A DNA stretch of 64,000 bases from NCBI RefSeq assembly GCF_013408335.1, contig NZ_JACBZR010000001.1:2666001-2730000 (forward strand). Reading direction: 5' to 3'. This DNA comes from Nocardioides panzhihuensis. Lineage in GTDB: Bacteria > Actinomycetota > Actinomycetes > Propionibacteriales > Nocardioidaceae. The notes under the pieces were generated by a model that was not told the DNA's origin, made no database searches, and worked only from the letters and a program-made list of their open reading frames with translations. How positions within the stretch are numbered: position 1 is the stretch's first letter; each line of letters begins with the position of its first letter. A program made the translations under genes and the position numbers. Below, piece by piece: positions 1-8,094 of this stretch.

Positions 1-98
1 GGCAGGCCGCGCTCGAGAACCGTCCGGTCGGCACGCAGGTTGCGCATGATCCCGCCGCCGCCCATCGCTCCACCGGACGCACCGAAACCTGGACCCAT
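1..98 (-). CDS. N-terminus of a probable ABC exporter half-transporter (partial)
   Basis: Only the first 32 codons lie in the window. From an ATG at 98 the protein begins with a Gly/Met-rich stretch followed by RNLRADRTVLERGL. Many actinobacterial MsbA-like fused permease-ATPase exporters open with a Gly-rich tail and a similar LRxD element just before the first transmembrane helix, which is the basis of this call. No transmembrane or ATPase segment is visible here, so the assignment is tentative. The gene runs divergently from the conservon operon, and its translation start is overlapped upstream by a short palindrome at 101-115. Confidence 0.45.
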   Translation of the reverse strand, partial: MGPGFGASGGAMGGGGIMRNLRADRTVLERGL

Positions 99-100
99 TT

Positions 101-115
101 GTGACACCCCGTCAC
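101..115. promoter_or_regulatory. Palindrome GTGAC-N5-GTCAC at the start of the partial ABC gene
   Basis: GTGACACCCCGTCAC ends (on the minus strand) two bases before the ATG at 98 and covers the position expected for its ribosome binding site. It could be a repressor operator or a small hairpin controlling translation. Only the symmetry is seen; no regulator is known. Confidence 0.3.
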
Positions 116-174
116 CTTAGTCGCCCGCGGCCGTCCGGCCGCGCCGAGGAGGCATCGGCGAATTATGGTCAAAA

Positions 175-191
175 TCACCTCAGATAGGTGA
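175..191. promoter_or_regulatory. Palindrome TCACCT-N5-AGGTGA between divergent genes
   Basis: A perfect 6-bp inverted repeat with a 5-bp spacer lies about 130 bp upstream of cvnA in an AT-richer patch of the divergent intergenic region (99-324). It is placed where an operator for either gene could be. No further promoter element could be read with confidence in this stretch. Confidence 0.3.
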
Positions 192-324
192 CCAAGCGCT
201 CAGTTGGTGGTAAGAAGTGGTGCGCGTGTGTGCGCCGGCTCCGGGGGTTGGTTCAGGACATCCAGACAGCCCCGAACCCGCGGTCTCATGCCCTGACTGC
301 TCACCCCCACACCAGGTGCCTGAC

Positions 325-1707
325 ATGACCCGACCGACACTGGACCGACTCCGCCGAGCCGGTCCATGGTTCTGCAGTACCGCGATCCTCCTCTTCGTCG
401 CGCTCTCCCCCGTCATCTTCGTCACCGCCAGCGATGACGAGTGGCTCTGGCGCTGGATCCTCGCCGGCGTACCCGTCGTCGCCCTCACCCTGTGGCTGAC
501 CGCGATGGCGTACGACTCCGAGCCCAAGCGGACTCCCGCCGAAGCGTCACCCGCGTCGACCGAAGCGTCAGCCCCGCCGGCCGAAGCGTCACTTACGTCG
601 GCCGAGTCGGCATCGGATGACATCTCGGCCGACGTAAGTGACGTCTCGGCCGACCTGCCTGACGTCTCGGCCGACCTGCCTGACGTCTCGGCCGACCTGC
701 CTGACGTCTCGGCCGACGTACCTGACGTCTCGGCAGGGCGGGGTGGGGAGGCTGGGATGCGGGTGGCGGTGCTGTCGCTGTCCCGCAAGGTGCAGGCCTC
801 CGCGCACCGGATCCAGGAGGAGTCGACGCGGATGGTGGCGAGGTTCCCTGCGGAGCCGGACGTGCTCGAGGCCGGGATGCGGGTCGACCACGCGGCGGCG
901 CAGCAGGCGCGGCTGGCGCAGAGCATCGCCACGCTGTGCGGCGAGCAGCCCGGGCAGCACTGGCGTGACCCGCTCCCCATCGCGGATGTCGTTCGCGGGG
1001 CAGCCGGCCGGATCACCGCCTATCGACGGGTCCGCGTCGAGGGCGACCCGCCGGTCGCGGTCCAAGGCGCCTACGTCGAGCCGCTGATCCACCTGGTCGC
1101 CGAGCTGCTGGCCAACGCGACCCAGTCCTCGCCACCGGCGACCGAGGTGCTGGTCACGATCCGTTCCGTACGCCGCGGCGCGGCCCTCGAGATCGACGAC
1201 GCGGGCGTCGGGATGGACGAGACCAACCTGGCCTGGATGCGGGAGATCGCCTCCGGCACCCGGCAGGTACGCCTGCACAATCTCGGCGAGATCCCGCAGA
1301 CCGGCCTCGCGGTGGTCGGCACCTACGTACGCCGTCACGGGTTTCGGGTCGACCTGACCGAGTCCGTCCACGGCGGCCTGCGGGTAGCCGTTCTCGTCCC
1401 CGAGGCGATGATCGCCCCGATGAGCGCGGACATCCCCGAGCAGGTCGCGCCACCTACCCCGGCCCCGACCGCCCTCCCCCCGCAAGAGCAGCACCAGCCG
1501 TCGTCGTTCACGTCCGACGGCCTGCCACAGCGCCGGTCGAAACGCGGCGAGCGCCCTGCGACCGGACAGCCCCGAGCGGCGGGAAGCCAGGTCGTGGCTC
1601 CTCGATCGGAGCCGACCGCGGAGCAGGCGGGCGCCTGGATGAGCAGCTTCCTCAGCACCGCCGCTGAGACCGATCCCGCACCCGAGAGCCAATGGAGGAG
1701 ACCATGA
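325..1707 (+). CDS. cvnA: Conservon protein CvnA, membrane histidine-kinase-like ATPase
   Basis: First gene of a roadblock-GTPase operon (conservon). Two transmembrane helices (about residues 15-35 and 41-62) are followed by an Ala/Ser/Asp-rich linker (about 72-140) containing a 7-residue repeat, DVSADLP. A degenerate H-box region (RVDHAAAQQARLAQ) precedes an HATPase_c domain with an N box (ELLANAT, residues 260-266) and G1 box (DDAGVGM, 291-297). A Pro-rich tail ends the protein. The ATG at 325 is preferred over the GTG at 217 because AGGTG sits at the right distance and the first helix then starts near the N-terminus. In Streptomyces CvnA is thought to act with CvnB, C and D as a membrane-associated signalling complex resembling a G-protein-coupled system. 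The stop overlaps the start of the next gene (ATGA). Confidence 0.85.
   Translation: MTRPTLDRLRRAGPWFCSTAILLFVALSPVIFVTASDDEWLWRWILAGVPVVALTLWLTAMAYDSEPKRTPAEASPASTEASAPPAEASLTSAESASDDISADVSDVSADLPDVSADLPDVSADLPDVSADVPDVSAGRGGEAGMRVAVLSLSRKVQASAHRIQEESTRMVARFPAEPDVLEAGMRVDHAAAQQARLAQSIATLCGEQPGQHWRDPLPIADVVRGAAGRITAYRRVRVEGDPPVAVQGAYVEPLIHLVAELLANATQSSPPATEVLVTIRSVRRGAALEIDDAGVGMDETNLAWMREIASGTRQVRLHNLGEIPQTGLAVVGTYVRRHGFRVDLTESVHGGLRVAVLVPEAMIAPMSADIPEQVAPPTPAPTALPPQEQHQPSSFTSDGLPQRRSKRGERPATGQPRAAGSQVVAPRSEPTAEQAGAWMSSFLSTAAETDPAPESQWRRP
589..641. repeat. 17-bp perfect inverted repeat inside cvnA
   Basis: TCACTTACGTCGGCCGA at 589-605 is exactly complementary to TCGGCCGACGTAAGTGA at 625-641, with a 19-bp spacer. 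Pairing continues imperfectly outward (6 of 8 further positions). It lies in the low-complexity linker region of cvnA and overlaps the beginning of the tandem repeat. Confidence 0.75.
619..735 (+). repeat. 21-bp in-frame tandem repeat in cvnA (about 5.6 copies)
   Basis: Units start at 619, 640, 661, 682, 703 and 724 (the last is partial). The three units at 640-702 are identical. Each unit encodes the heptad DVSADLP or a close variant, so the length can vary without breaking the frame. It forms the linker between the membrane helices and the ATPase domain. Confidence 0.9.
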
Positions 1708-2090
1708 CCGACGAGAACAGCTGGATGCTGGAGCTGGTCGCGGGAGTACGCGGCGTACGTCATGTCGTGGTCCTCTCCGCCGACGGCCTCGTCCGGGTCC
1801 GCACGAGCCACACGCCGCGCGAGGAGGCCGACAAGCTCGCCGCGGCGTGCGCCGGCCTGACCTCCCTCGGCCACGGGATCAGCCGCCAGTTCGGCGCCGA
1901 CTCCCACCCCCGCCAGGTGATGGTCGAGTTCAACGGCGGCTTCCTGTTCATCCGTGGCGCCGGTGACGGCTCCCGGCTCGCGGTGATCACCGAGATGAGC
2001 ATCGATCCGGCGCTGGTCGCCCAGCAGATGCAGGCGACCGTCCTGATGATCGGCGAGCGCGCGATGAGCACCCCGAGACGCTCGGTCTGA
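1704..2090 (+). CDS. cvnB: Conservon protein CvnB, roadblock/LC7 domain
   Basis: Short roadblock/LC7 (MglB-like) protein of 128 residues. It has the typical pattern of a helix, the strand VRHVVVLSADGLVRV, a long helix with LAAACAGLTSLGHGI, and a strand pair ending in LAVITE. The start is the ATG overlapping the cvnA stop, with a strong GGAGGAG at 1693-1699. Roadblock proteins bind small Ras-like GTPases, and here the expected partner is CvnD. The overlap with cvnA and the 13-bp gap to cvnC show co-transcription. Confidence 0.9.
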   Translation: MTDENSWMLELVAGVRGVRHVVVLSADGLVRVRTSHTPREEADKLAAACAGLTSLGHGISRQFGADSHPRQVMVEFNGGFLFIRGAGDGSRLAVITEMSIDPALVAQQMQATVLMIGERAMSTPRRSV

Positions 2091-2103
2091 GCCAACCGAG
2101 CCG

Positions 2104-2460
2104 ATGCCCGACGCCCCCGACGACGACTACGTCGACCACCCGATCCGGTCCTATGTCCGGACGGGCGGTCGGGTGCGCCCGACCCATCGGTTGACGCCGG
2201 CGACGCTCCTGATCGGCCACATCAGCCCGACGGCCACGTCGGTCGGCCGGCAGGAGCGCGAGGTCCTCTCCCAGTGCATGGGTGTGATCTCGATGGCCGA
2301 GATCGCCGTCCACCTCGGCCAGCCGGTCAGCGTCCTCGCGGTGATCGTCTCGGACATGATCGACGCCGGTCTCATCGGCATCCGGCCCGACAGCGACACC
2401 GCCGCCGGCCCCTCCCGCGAAACCCTCCAGAAGGTCCTGCATGCTCTCAACCACCTCTGA
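2104..2460 (+). CDS. cvnC: Conservon protein CvnC, DUF742
   Basis: A 118-residue DUF742 protein with the typical opening (SYVRTGGRVRPTHRL) and a winged-helix-like C-terminal half, in which SMAEIAVHLGQPVSVLAVIVSDMIDAGLI reads as a helix-turn-helix. (This segment is split for reading: SMAEIAVHLGQ then PVSVLAVIVSDM.) Its molecular role is not settled; it always sits between the roadblock and GTPase genes of conservons. The coding region overlaps cvnD by 20 bp, so translation is probably coupled. Confidence 0.88.
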   Translation: MPDAPDDDYVDHPIRSYVRTGGRVRPTHRLTPATLLIGHISPTATSVGRQEREVLSQCMGVISMAEIAVHLGQPVSVLAVIVSDMIDAGLIGIRPDSDTAAGPSRETLQKVLHALNHL

Positions 2461-3055
2461 TGGCCACGGCCGAAGCGGAGCCCGAGGCGATCAGCACTAT
2501 CTGGCACCGACGGTCGTCGAGTCGGTCAAGATCCTGGTGGTCGGCTCCTTCGGAGTCGGCAAGACCACGCTGATCGGATCGGTCAGCGAGATCGACCCAC
2601 TCCGCACCGAGGAGACGATCACGCAGGCCAGCGAGGGGATCGACGAGGTCGAGGCCACCCCGGAGAAGACGACGACCACGGTCGCGATGGACTTCGGCCG
2701 GATCACGCTGACCGACGAGATCGCGCTCTACCTGTTCGGCACTCCCGGGCAGCGGCGCTTCTGGGACCTGTGGTCCGGCCTCGCCGAGGGCGCCGCCGGC
2801 GCGCTTGTCCTGGTCGACACCCGCCGCCTGGCAGACTCCTTCGAGGTGCTGGACCAGCTCGAGACGCGTACGTCCCTGCCGTTCGTGGTCGCGATCAACC
2901 AATTCCCCGACGCGCCGAACTACGAGCCCGACCAGATCCGCAAGGCGCTCGACCTCGATGACGAGACGCCGATCGTGGTGTGCAACGCCAAGAACCGCAA
3001 CGCCTGCGCCCGAGCGCTCGCCGCGCTCGTGCGCCACGCCCTGAAGACGCGCTGA
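2441..3055 (+). CDS. cvnD: Conservon protein CvnD, MglA/Rab-like small GTPase
   Basis: A 204-residue Ras-like GTPase with P-loop GSFGVGKT (residues 35-42), a switch II region LFGTPGQRRF and a modified base-recognition motif NQFP in place of NKxD. The N-terminal extension of about 27 residues precedes the first strand (VKILVVG). It is expected to cycle between GTP and GDP under the control of CvnB and CvnA. The ATG at 2441 lies inside cvnC, preceded by a GAAGG-like sequence. The NQxP replacement of NKxD is common in this bacterial subgroup and need not mean loss of binding. Confidence 0.88.
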   Translation: MLSTTSDGHGRSGARGDQHYLAPTVVESVKILVVGSFGVGKTTLIGSVSEIDPLRTEETITQASEGIDEVEATPEKTTTTVAMDFGRITLTDEIALYLFGTPGQRRFWDLWSGLAEGAAGALVLVDTRRLADSFEVLDQLETRTSLPFVVAINQFPDAPNYEPDQIRKALDLDDETPIVVCNAKNRNACARALAALVRHALKTR

Positions 3056-3087
3056 CCCCGACCCACGACCGAACAGGCACCATCGCG

Positions 3088-4320
3088 ATGACTCCCACCC
3101 GCACCGTACGTCTCGCCGACCTCACCGACCTCACCCAGGCGCACGAGACAGTCGGCCCTCGCGCGCGAGAGGTGCACCAACGGCTCCGGGCCGAGTGGGG
3201 TCCGGTCGCCCCGGGCGAGCTCTCCCCCGACGTACGCTGCTGGTTCGCGATGGGCTATGCCGAGTTCAGCGAGGTGATCCGCAACGAGGAGGTCTTCTCC
3301 CGCAACGGCGACAACTGGAGCGCCGTGCAGGAGGGCAGGATCCAGCCGGACATGCCGATCTACCCGTTCGTGACCACCCGGCAGAACTCCTTCCACAACG
3401 ACGGCGAGCTCCGGCAGCGGCTGCGTTCACCGATCGACCGGGCCCTCTCGCGGGTCGACGAGCACGGCTACGCCGCGCAGGTACGCGGCATCTGCAACGA
3501 CCTCGTCGACGACATGCTCGAGCGTGGCGAGGCCGACCTGGTCCAGGACTACGCCGTGCTGATCCCGCTCCTCTCGGTCGCCGCGATGTTCGGCATGGGT
3601 CCCGAGGTCGGGGACTCGATGCGCAAGGCGGCCCACAAGGTCCTCGGTGGCGGCCAGCTCGCCCAGGAGGGGGTCATCGAGCTCGCCGTGGAGATCGTCG
3701 ACCACATCGCCAGGCGGCGCCGGGATCCTCGAGAAGACCTCACCTCCCACCTGATCGACGATCCCGGCCTGTGGGACGACAACGAGGTCATGGAGGCGAT
3801 GATCGTGATGATCATCGCCGGCAACGAGCTGACCATCGCGACCATCACCCAGACCCTGCTGCTGATGCTCTCCGACGATCGTTTCGCGGGCCGGCTGCGC
3901 GGTGGGCGTCTCGATGTCGACCAGGCGATCGAGGAGGTCATGTGGCGCGACCCGCCCTGCTACAACATCACCCCGCGCTTCGCGCTGCGCGACGTCGAGC
4001 TCGGCGGCCAGCTGATCCGCAAGGGTGATGCCGTGGTGCCGTGCATCGCGGCGGCCAACCTCGACCCGTTGATGACCGGCGACGACCCGTGGCTCGAGAT
4101 CGGCAACCGGGCGCACATGTCGTGGAGCGCCGGCCCGCACTCCTGTCCCGCGCAGCGACCGGGCACGATCATCGTGCAGGCAGCCGTACGCACCGTCGTG
4201 GAGCGGCTTCCCGAGGTCTCCCTCGCGGTGCCGGCCGACCGGGTCGAGCGCCACACCGACTCGCTCTCCTACCGCTACCCGACCTCGATGCCGGTGAGGT
4301 TCGTCCGCACCCTCTCCTGA
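3088..4320 (+). CDS. cvnE: Conservon-associated cytochrome P450 without ExxR (CYP157-like)
   Basis: A 410-residue P450 at the end of the conservon. The haem loop WSAGPHSCPA carries the thiolate ligand Cys353, and the I helix reads AGNELT (residues 244-249), with the usual acid-Thr pair separated by a Leu. The K helix has EEVMWRDPP at residues 282-290, so the otherwise nearly invariant ExxR becomes E283-V-M-W286, with Arg displaced by one. Conservon-linked CYP157 proteins of Streptomyces are known to lack ExxR in the same way (ExxW). The ATG at 3088 follows the cvnD stop by 32 bp and gives a normal P450 length. The substrate is unknown, and no ferredoxin gene lies nearby. Confidence 0.88.
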   Translation: MTPTRTVRLADLTDLTQAHETVGPRAREVHQRLRAEWGPVAPGELSPDVRCWFAMGYAEFSEVIRNEEVFSRNGDNWSAVQEGRIQPDMPIYPFVTTRQNSFHNDGELRQRLRSPIDRALSRVDEHGYAAQVRGICNDLVDDMLERGEADLVQDYAVLIPLLSVAAMFGMGPEVGDSMRKAAHKVLGGGQLAQEGVIELAVEIVDHIARRRRDPREDLTSHLIDDPGLWDDNEVMEAMIVMIIAGNELTIATITQTLLLMLSDDRFAGRLRGGRLDVDQAIEEVMWRDPPCYNITPRFALRDVELGGQLIRKGDAVVPCIAAANLDPLMTGDDPWLEIGNRAHMSWSAGPHSCPAQRPGTIIVQAAVRTVVERLPEVSLAVPADRVERHTDSLSYRYPTSMPVRFVRTLS

Positions 4321-4335
4321 GGGCGCGGACGAGGA

Positions 4336-5934
4336 TCAGGCGAGCGAGACCAGGTCGGCGTACTCCTCGTTCCACAGGTCCTCGACACCGTCGGGGAGGA
4401 TGAGCACCTTGTCGGGCTCCAGCGCGTGCACGGCGCCCTCGTCGTGGGTGACCAGCACGATCGCGCCCTCGTAACGGCGGATCGCGTTGAGCACCTCCTC
4501 GCGAGAGGCCGGGTCGAGGTTGTTGGTGGGCTCGTCGAGCAGGAGCACGTTGGCCGCCGAGACGACCAGGGAGGCCAGCGCCAGCCGGGTCTTCTCCCCA
4601 CCGGAGAGCACCCCGGCGGGCTTGTGCACGTCATCACCGCTGAAGAGGAACGCGCCCAGCACGGTGCGGGCCTCGGTGTCGGTCAGCTGCGGCGCGGCGG
4701 ACTGCATGTTCTGCAGCACCGACCGTTTGGTGTCGAGCGTCTCGTGCTCCTGGGCGTAGTAGCCGACCTTGAGCCCGTGTCCCGGCACGACCTCGCCGGT
4801 GTCGGGCTTGTCGACCCCGGCCAGGATGCGCAGCATGGTGGTCTTGCCGGCACCGTTGAGCCCGAGGATGACCACGCGGGTCCCGCGGTCGATGGCCAGG
4901 TCGACAGCGGTGAAGACCTCCAGGGCGCCGTAGGACTTCGAGAGGTCGTGGGCGGTGAGCGGGGTCTTGCCGGAGGGCGCCGGTGAGGGGAACTTGATCG
5001 CGGCGACCTTCTCCTGCTGCCGCTCCCCTTCGACGCCGGCCATGATCTTCTCGGCGCGCTTGAGCATGCTCTGCGCAGCGGTCGCCTTGGTGGCCTTGGC
5101 CCGCATCTTGTTGGCCTGGTCGGTGAGCGTCTTCGCCTTGTTCTGCGCGTTCATCAGCTCGCGCTTGCGGCGGGCCTCGTCGGTCTCGCGCTGGATCAGG
5201 TACTGCTTCCACGGCATGTTGTAGATGTCGATCACCTCGCGGTTGCCGTCGAGGTGGAAGACCTTGTTGACCGTCTGGGCGAGCAGGTCGTTGTCGTGGG
5301 AGATCACGATGAAGCCGCCCTTGTAGGACTTCATCCAGTCGCGCAGCCAGATGATCGAGTCGGCGTCGAGGTGGTTGGTCGGCTCGTCGAGGATCAGGAC
5401 CTCGGCCGAGGAGAAGAGGATGCGCGCCAGCTCGACGCGTCTCCTCTGGCCGCCCGACAACGTCTTCAACGGCTGGGTCATGATCCGGTCGGGGATGCCG
5501 AGCGACTGGGCGATCTGCAGGGCCTCGGTCTCGGCCGCGTAGCCACCGCCCGCGTCGAGCTCGTCGTGGGCGCGCTGATAGCGCTTCATCGCCTTCTCGC
5601 GCAGCTTCGGGTCCTCGGACCCCATCTCCTCCTCGGCGATCCGCATGCGGCGTACGGCATCGTCGAGCCCACGCGCGGACAGGATGCGGTCCCTGGCGAT
5701 CACCTCGGGATCGCCGACCCGCGGGTCCTGGGGCAGATAGCCGATCTCACCGGTGTTGGACACCGATCCGGCTGCGGGTAGGTGGTCTCCGGCGAGCACC
5801 TTCGTCAGGGTCGTCTTACCCGCGCCGTTACGGCCTACGAGCCCGACCTTGTCGCCGGGTCCGACTCGGAAGGTGACGTTCTCCATCAAAAGTCTGGCGC
5901 CGACGCGGACTTCTAGGTCATGGGCAGTGATCAT
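4336..5934 (-). CDS. ABC-F family ATPase (soluble, ribosome-associated type)
   Basis: Two ABC ATPase domains in one soluble chain of 532 residues. The Walker A motifs are GRNGAGKTT and GLNGAGKTT, both signatures are LSGGQRRR/LSGGEKTR, and both Walker B motifs end in LDEPTN. A long charged linker (about residues 245-310, rich in Arg, Lys, Gln and Glu) separates the domains, as in ABC-F proteins. No membrane segment exists, so it is not a transporter. ABC-F proteins act on the ribosome, either as translation factors (EttA-like) or, in some members, as antibiotic-protection factors; which applies here cannot be read from the sequence. The start chosen is the ATG of MITAHDLEVR, the usual N-terminus in this family. 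It is divergent from the peptidase gene, 62 bp away. Confidence 0.88.
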   Translation of the reverse strand: MITAHDLEVRVGARLLMENVTFRVGPGDKVGLVGRNGAGKTTLTKVLAGDHLPAAGSVSNTGEIGYLPQDPRVGDPEVIARDRILSARGLDDAVRRMRIAEEEMGSEDPKLREKAMKRYQRAHDELDAGGGYAAETEALQIAQSLGIPDRIMTQPLKTLSGGQRRRVELARILFSSAEVLILDEPTNHLDADSIIWLRDWMKSYKGGFIVISHDNDLLAQTVNKVFHLDGNREVIDIYNMPWKQYLIQRETDEARRKRELMNAQNKAKTLTDQANKMRAKATKATAAQSMLKRAEKIMAGVEGERQQEKVAAIKFPSPAPSGKTPLTAHDLSKSYGALEVFTAVDLAIDRGTRVVILGLNGAGKTTMLRILAGVDKPDTGEVVPGHGLKVGYYAQEHETLDTKRSVLQNMQSAAPQLTDTEARTVLGAFLFSGDDVHKPAGVLSGGEKTRLALASLVVSAANVLLLDEPTNNLDPASREEVLNAIRRYEGAIVLVTHDEGAVHALEPDKVLILPDGVEDLWNEEYADLVSLA

Positions 5935-5996
5935 CTCCGTCACTAGTGTATGGGCGGGGCACTCGGTCCCACACATCAGCACCCCAGGGGGACAAG

Positions 5997-6953
5997 ATGC
6001 GGTTCAACCCGAAAGCCAGACTCGACACCAGCCGGACGTCCGGTGGAGGTGGCCGCGGAGGCTTCGGTGGCGGCGGCGGCGCCCGGATCCCGATTCCTGG
6101 CGGCAGGGCCGGCGGCGGGATCGGCACCGTCATCGTGCTGCTGGTCTTCTTCCTCGTCACCCAGTGCACCGGCGTCGGCCCACAGGTGCTCGGGGAGGGC
6201 AGCGGCTCGACGTCGATCGGCACCGGCACCTTCGGCGGCATGCAGGGTGCCGAGGGAGGTGACACCGGCGACTTCGGGTCGTGCCGGACCGGCGAGGACG
6301 CCAACAGCGACGAGAACTGCGCTCTGGTGGCGCTGGAGAACTCGATGACCGGCTACTGGGACTCCCACCGCGACCTCACCGGCCGGTTCCAGCCCGAGCA
6401 GGCGGTCGTGATCTTCTCCGACCAGGTCCAGACCGGCGGCTGCGGCTCCGCGTCGAGCTCCGTCGGGCCCTTCTACTGCCCGGCCGACCAGACCATCTAC
6501 CTCGACCCGACGTTCTTCGACTCGATCTTCGAGCAGCTCGGCGGGCAGGACACCACCTTCGTACGCGCCTACGTGCTCGCGCACGAGTACGGCCACCACA
6601 TCCAGAACCTGCTCGGCACCATGGGCCAGGTGCGCACCCAGCAGGGCCCCGACTCCGACGCGGTTCGCCTGGAGCTGCAGGCCGACTGCTACGCCGGTAT
6701 GTGGACCGCGGCCGCCGAGAACGACGGTTTCGTCGAGGACATCACCGACCAGGACATCGCCGAGGGCATCGACGCCGCCAAGACCGTCGGCGACGACCAC
6801 ATCCAGTCGAGGACGACCGGCCGCGTCGACACCTCCTCGTTCACCCACGGCTCCTCCGAGCAGCGGATCGCCTGGTTCCGCAAGGGCATGACCAATCCCG
6901 ACTCGATCGCCGGCTGCGACACGTTCCGGGCGCGGGATCTGGACAACCCTTAG
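5997..6953 (+). CDS. Neutral zinc metallopeptidase, YpfJ-type, membrane-anchored
   Basis: A 318-residue protein with a Gly-rich cytoplasmic N-terminus, one transmembrane helix (about residues 40-58, TVIVLLVFFLVTQCTG) and an extracytoplasmic domain. The zinc-binding HExxH is H196-E-Y-G-H200, and ELQADCYAG downstream supplies the probable third ligand. This matches the bacterial neutral zinc metallopeptidase family (YpfJ); its substrate is unknown. The start at 5997 has AGGGGGA just upstream. It ends in a multi-hairpin element that separates it from a convergent gene. Confidence 0.85.
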   Translation: MRFNPKARLDTSRTSGGGGRGGFGGGGGARIPIPGGRAGGGIGTVIVLLVFFLVTQCTGVGPQVLGEGSGSTSIGTGTFGGMQGAEGGDTGDFGSCRTGEDANSDENCALVALENSMTGYWDSHRDLTGRFQPEQAVVIFSDQVQTGGCGSASSSVGPFYCPADQTIYLDPTFFDSIFEQLGGQDTTFVRAYVLAHEYGHHIQNLLGTMGQVRTQQGPDSDAVRLELQADCYAGMWTAAAENDGFVEDITDQDIAEGIDAAKTVGDDHIQSRTTGRVDTSSFTHGSSEQRIAWFRKGMTNPDSIAGCDTFRARDLDNP

Positions 6954-6958
6954 CAGTC

Positions 6959-7076
6959 CTCGCTGGTCGAGCCGGAGTCGTGAGGAACGAGCGACTCCGT
7001 GTCGAGACCAACACATTCCCATCGCGACTGTGTTGGTCTCGACACGCTCGCTGGCGCTCGCGGCTCGACCAGCGAG
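6959..7076. repeat. Nested palindromic element (REP-like), likely bidirectional terminator
   Basis: Three nested stems lie between convergent genes. The outer stem is CTCGCTGGTCGAGCCG (6959-6974) with its perfect complement at 7061-7076. A middle hairpin pairs 6974-6980 with 6992-6998. The inner stem is GTGTCGAGACCAACACA (6999-7015) with its perfect complement at 7029-7045. Composition and layout resemble dispersed intergenic palindromes I associate with Nocardioides-like genomes; the second copy needed to prove that is not in the window. Confidence 0.8.
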
Positions 7077-7081
7077 AACCG

Positions 7082-7993
7082 TCACATCTCGAGCAGCGCC
7101 TCGACCAGCGGAGCCTGCTTCTGCAGCGTACGCAGATGCGGCGCGACCGCAGGATGGCGGAACTTCGCGAGCAGCGGGCCCTCGCCGGGAGTGATCCGGC
7201 TCAGCGCCCACTCGGCCCGGCTCATGGCGGTGTAGGCGGCACAGATCTGCGCACCGAGGGTCGCCTCCTCGCGAGTCGCGAGGCCGGCGGGCAGCCCCAG
7301 GACGTACGCCTCCAGCAGCGGCTCGAACGACTCCCTGGCGTGCAGCAGATAGAGCCCGAGGTCGCCGCCGACGGGACCACGGCCGAGGCTCGACCAGTCG
7401 ATCGCGATCAGCCGCTCGCCGTCCTCGGTGCGGCCGATGAGGTTCTGCGGCGCGGGATCGCCGTGCTGGGCGACCTGGGGAAGCCGGTCGAGGAGGTCGA
7501 TGAAGTGCCCGCGACGCTCCCAGAGGACGTGGGCGATGTCCGAGGCCGTCGTACGCATCATGGTCGGCCAGCCGCCGTTGTACTCCACCCGCGCCATCCG
7601 GTCGCGGAACTGGTCCCGCGCCAGCCAGCGGACCTCGCCGAGGTCCGCCCCGGCGAAGCGCCCCATCGAGAGCGCCGCGAAGAGCCCGGAGTTGGCGGCG
7701 TCCTCGACCCAGTCGGTGGTCAGCGTGATCCCCTCGTCGTCCTCGGCGACGCTCGTGCGGGCGCCGATCATGCCGGGGGTGTCGTCGACGAGACCCGAGG
7801 TGGCGACGTCGGCAGCCCTGCGCCAGTAGGCGAAGTGTCGACGGCGGCTCAGCTCGCCCGGATCGTACGTCCCCGGCTGCCCGAGCCGCTTGATCACGAC
7901 GGGCTCCTCGCCCACGGCGGTTCGCCAGACCCCCAACGTGGAGGGTCCGGTGCCTCCGGGAAGGACTAGCCACCCGGGATCGGGCTGCCACAT
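7082..7993 (-). CDS. Aminoglycoside phosphotransferase (APH) family protein
   Basis: A 303-residue kinase-fold protein. The catalytic loop QHGDPAPQNLIG matches the APH/choline kinase Brenner motif HGDxxxxN, and IAIDWSSLGRGPVGGD supplies the metal-binding Asp. The N-terminal lobe contains VVIKRLGQPG, a candidate ATP-binding lysine. Many actinobacterial members are small-molecule kinases of unknown substrate, so aminoglycoside resistance should not be assumed. The start is placed at MWQPDPGW (7993). The much longer open frame upstream overlaps the divergent gene and has no homologous look. Confidence 0.75.
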   Translation of the reverse strand: MWQPDPGWLVLPGGTGPSTLGVWRTAVGEEPVVIKRLGQPGTYDPGELSRRRHFAYWRRAADVATSGLVDDTPGMIGARTSVAEDDEGITLTTDWVEDAANSGLFAALSMGRFAGADLGEVRWLARDQFRDRMARVEYNGGWPTMMRTTASDIAHVLWERRGHFIDLLDRLPQVAQHGDPAPQNLIGRTEDGERLIAIDWSSLGRGPVGGDLGLYLLHARESFEPLLEAYVLGLPAGLATREEATLGAQICAAYTAMSRAEWALSRITPGEGPLLAKFRHPAVAPHLRTLQKQAPLVEALLEM

Positions 7994-8094
7994 GCTTGCC
8001 AAAGTAGCGCATCCTCGCAGGTCGAAAGGGCATTCATCGCCGGGACGCGACGACGGATGCTGAGTCCGGGGCTGGGGCCGATATGGTTGTGCCG

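Noticed and set aside
619..735. Repeat array considered as CRISPR
   Set aside because: Units are contiguous, in frame and without spacers; they encode a protein heptad.
3931..3957. P450 considered a pseudogene because of the missing ExxR
   Set aside because: The reading frame is intact, the Cys ligand and other motifs are present, and the same change is known in conservon-linked CYP157 proteins.
7082..7993. APH-like protein as an aminoglycoside resistance gene
   Set aside because: Only the kinase fold is supported; most chromosomal members have other or unknown substrates.
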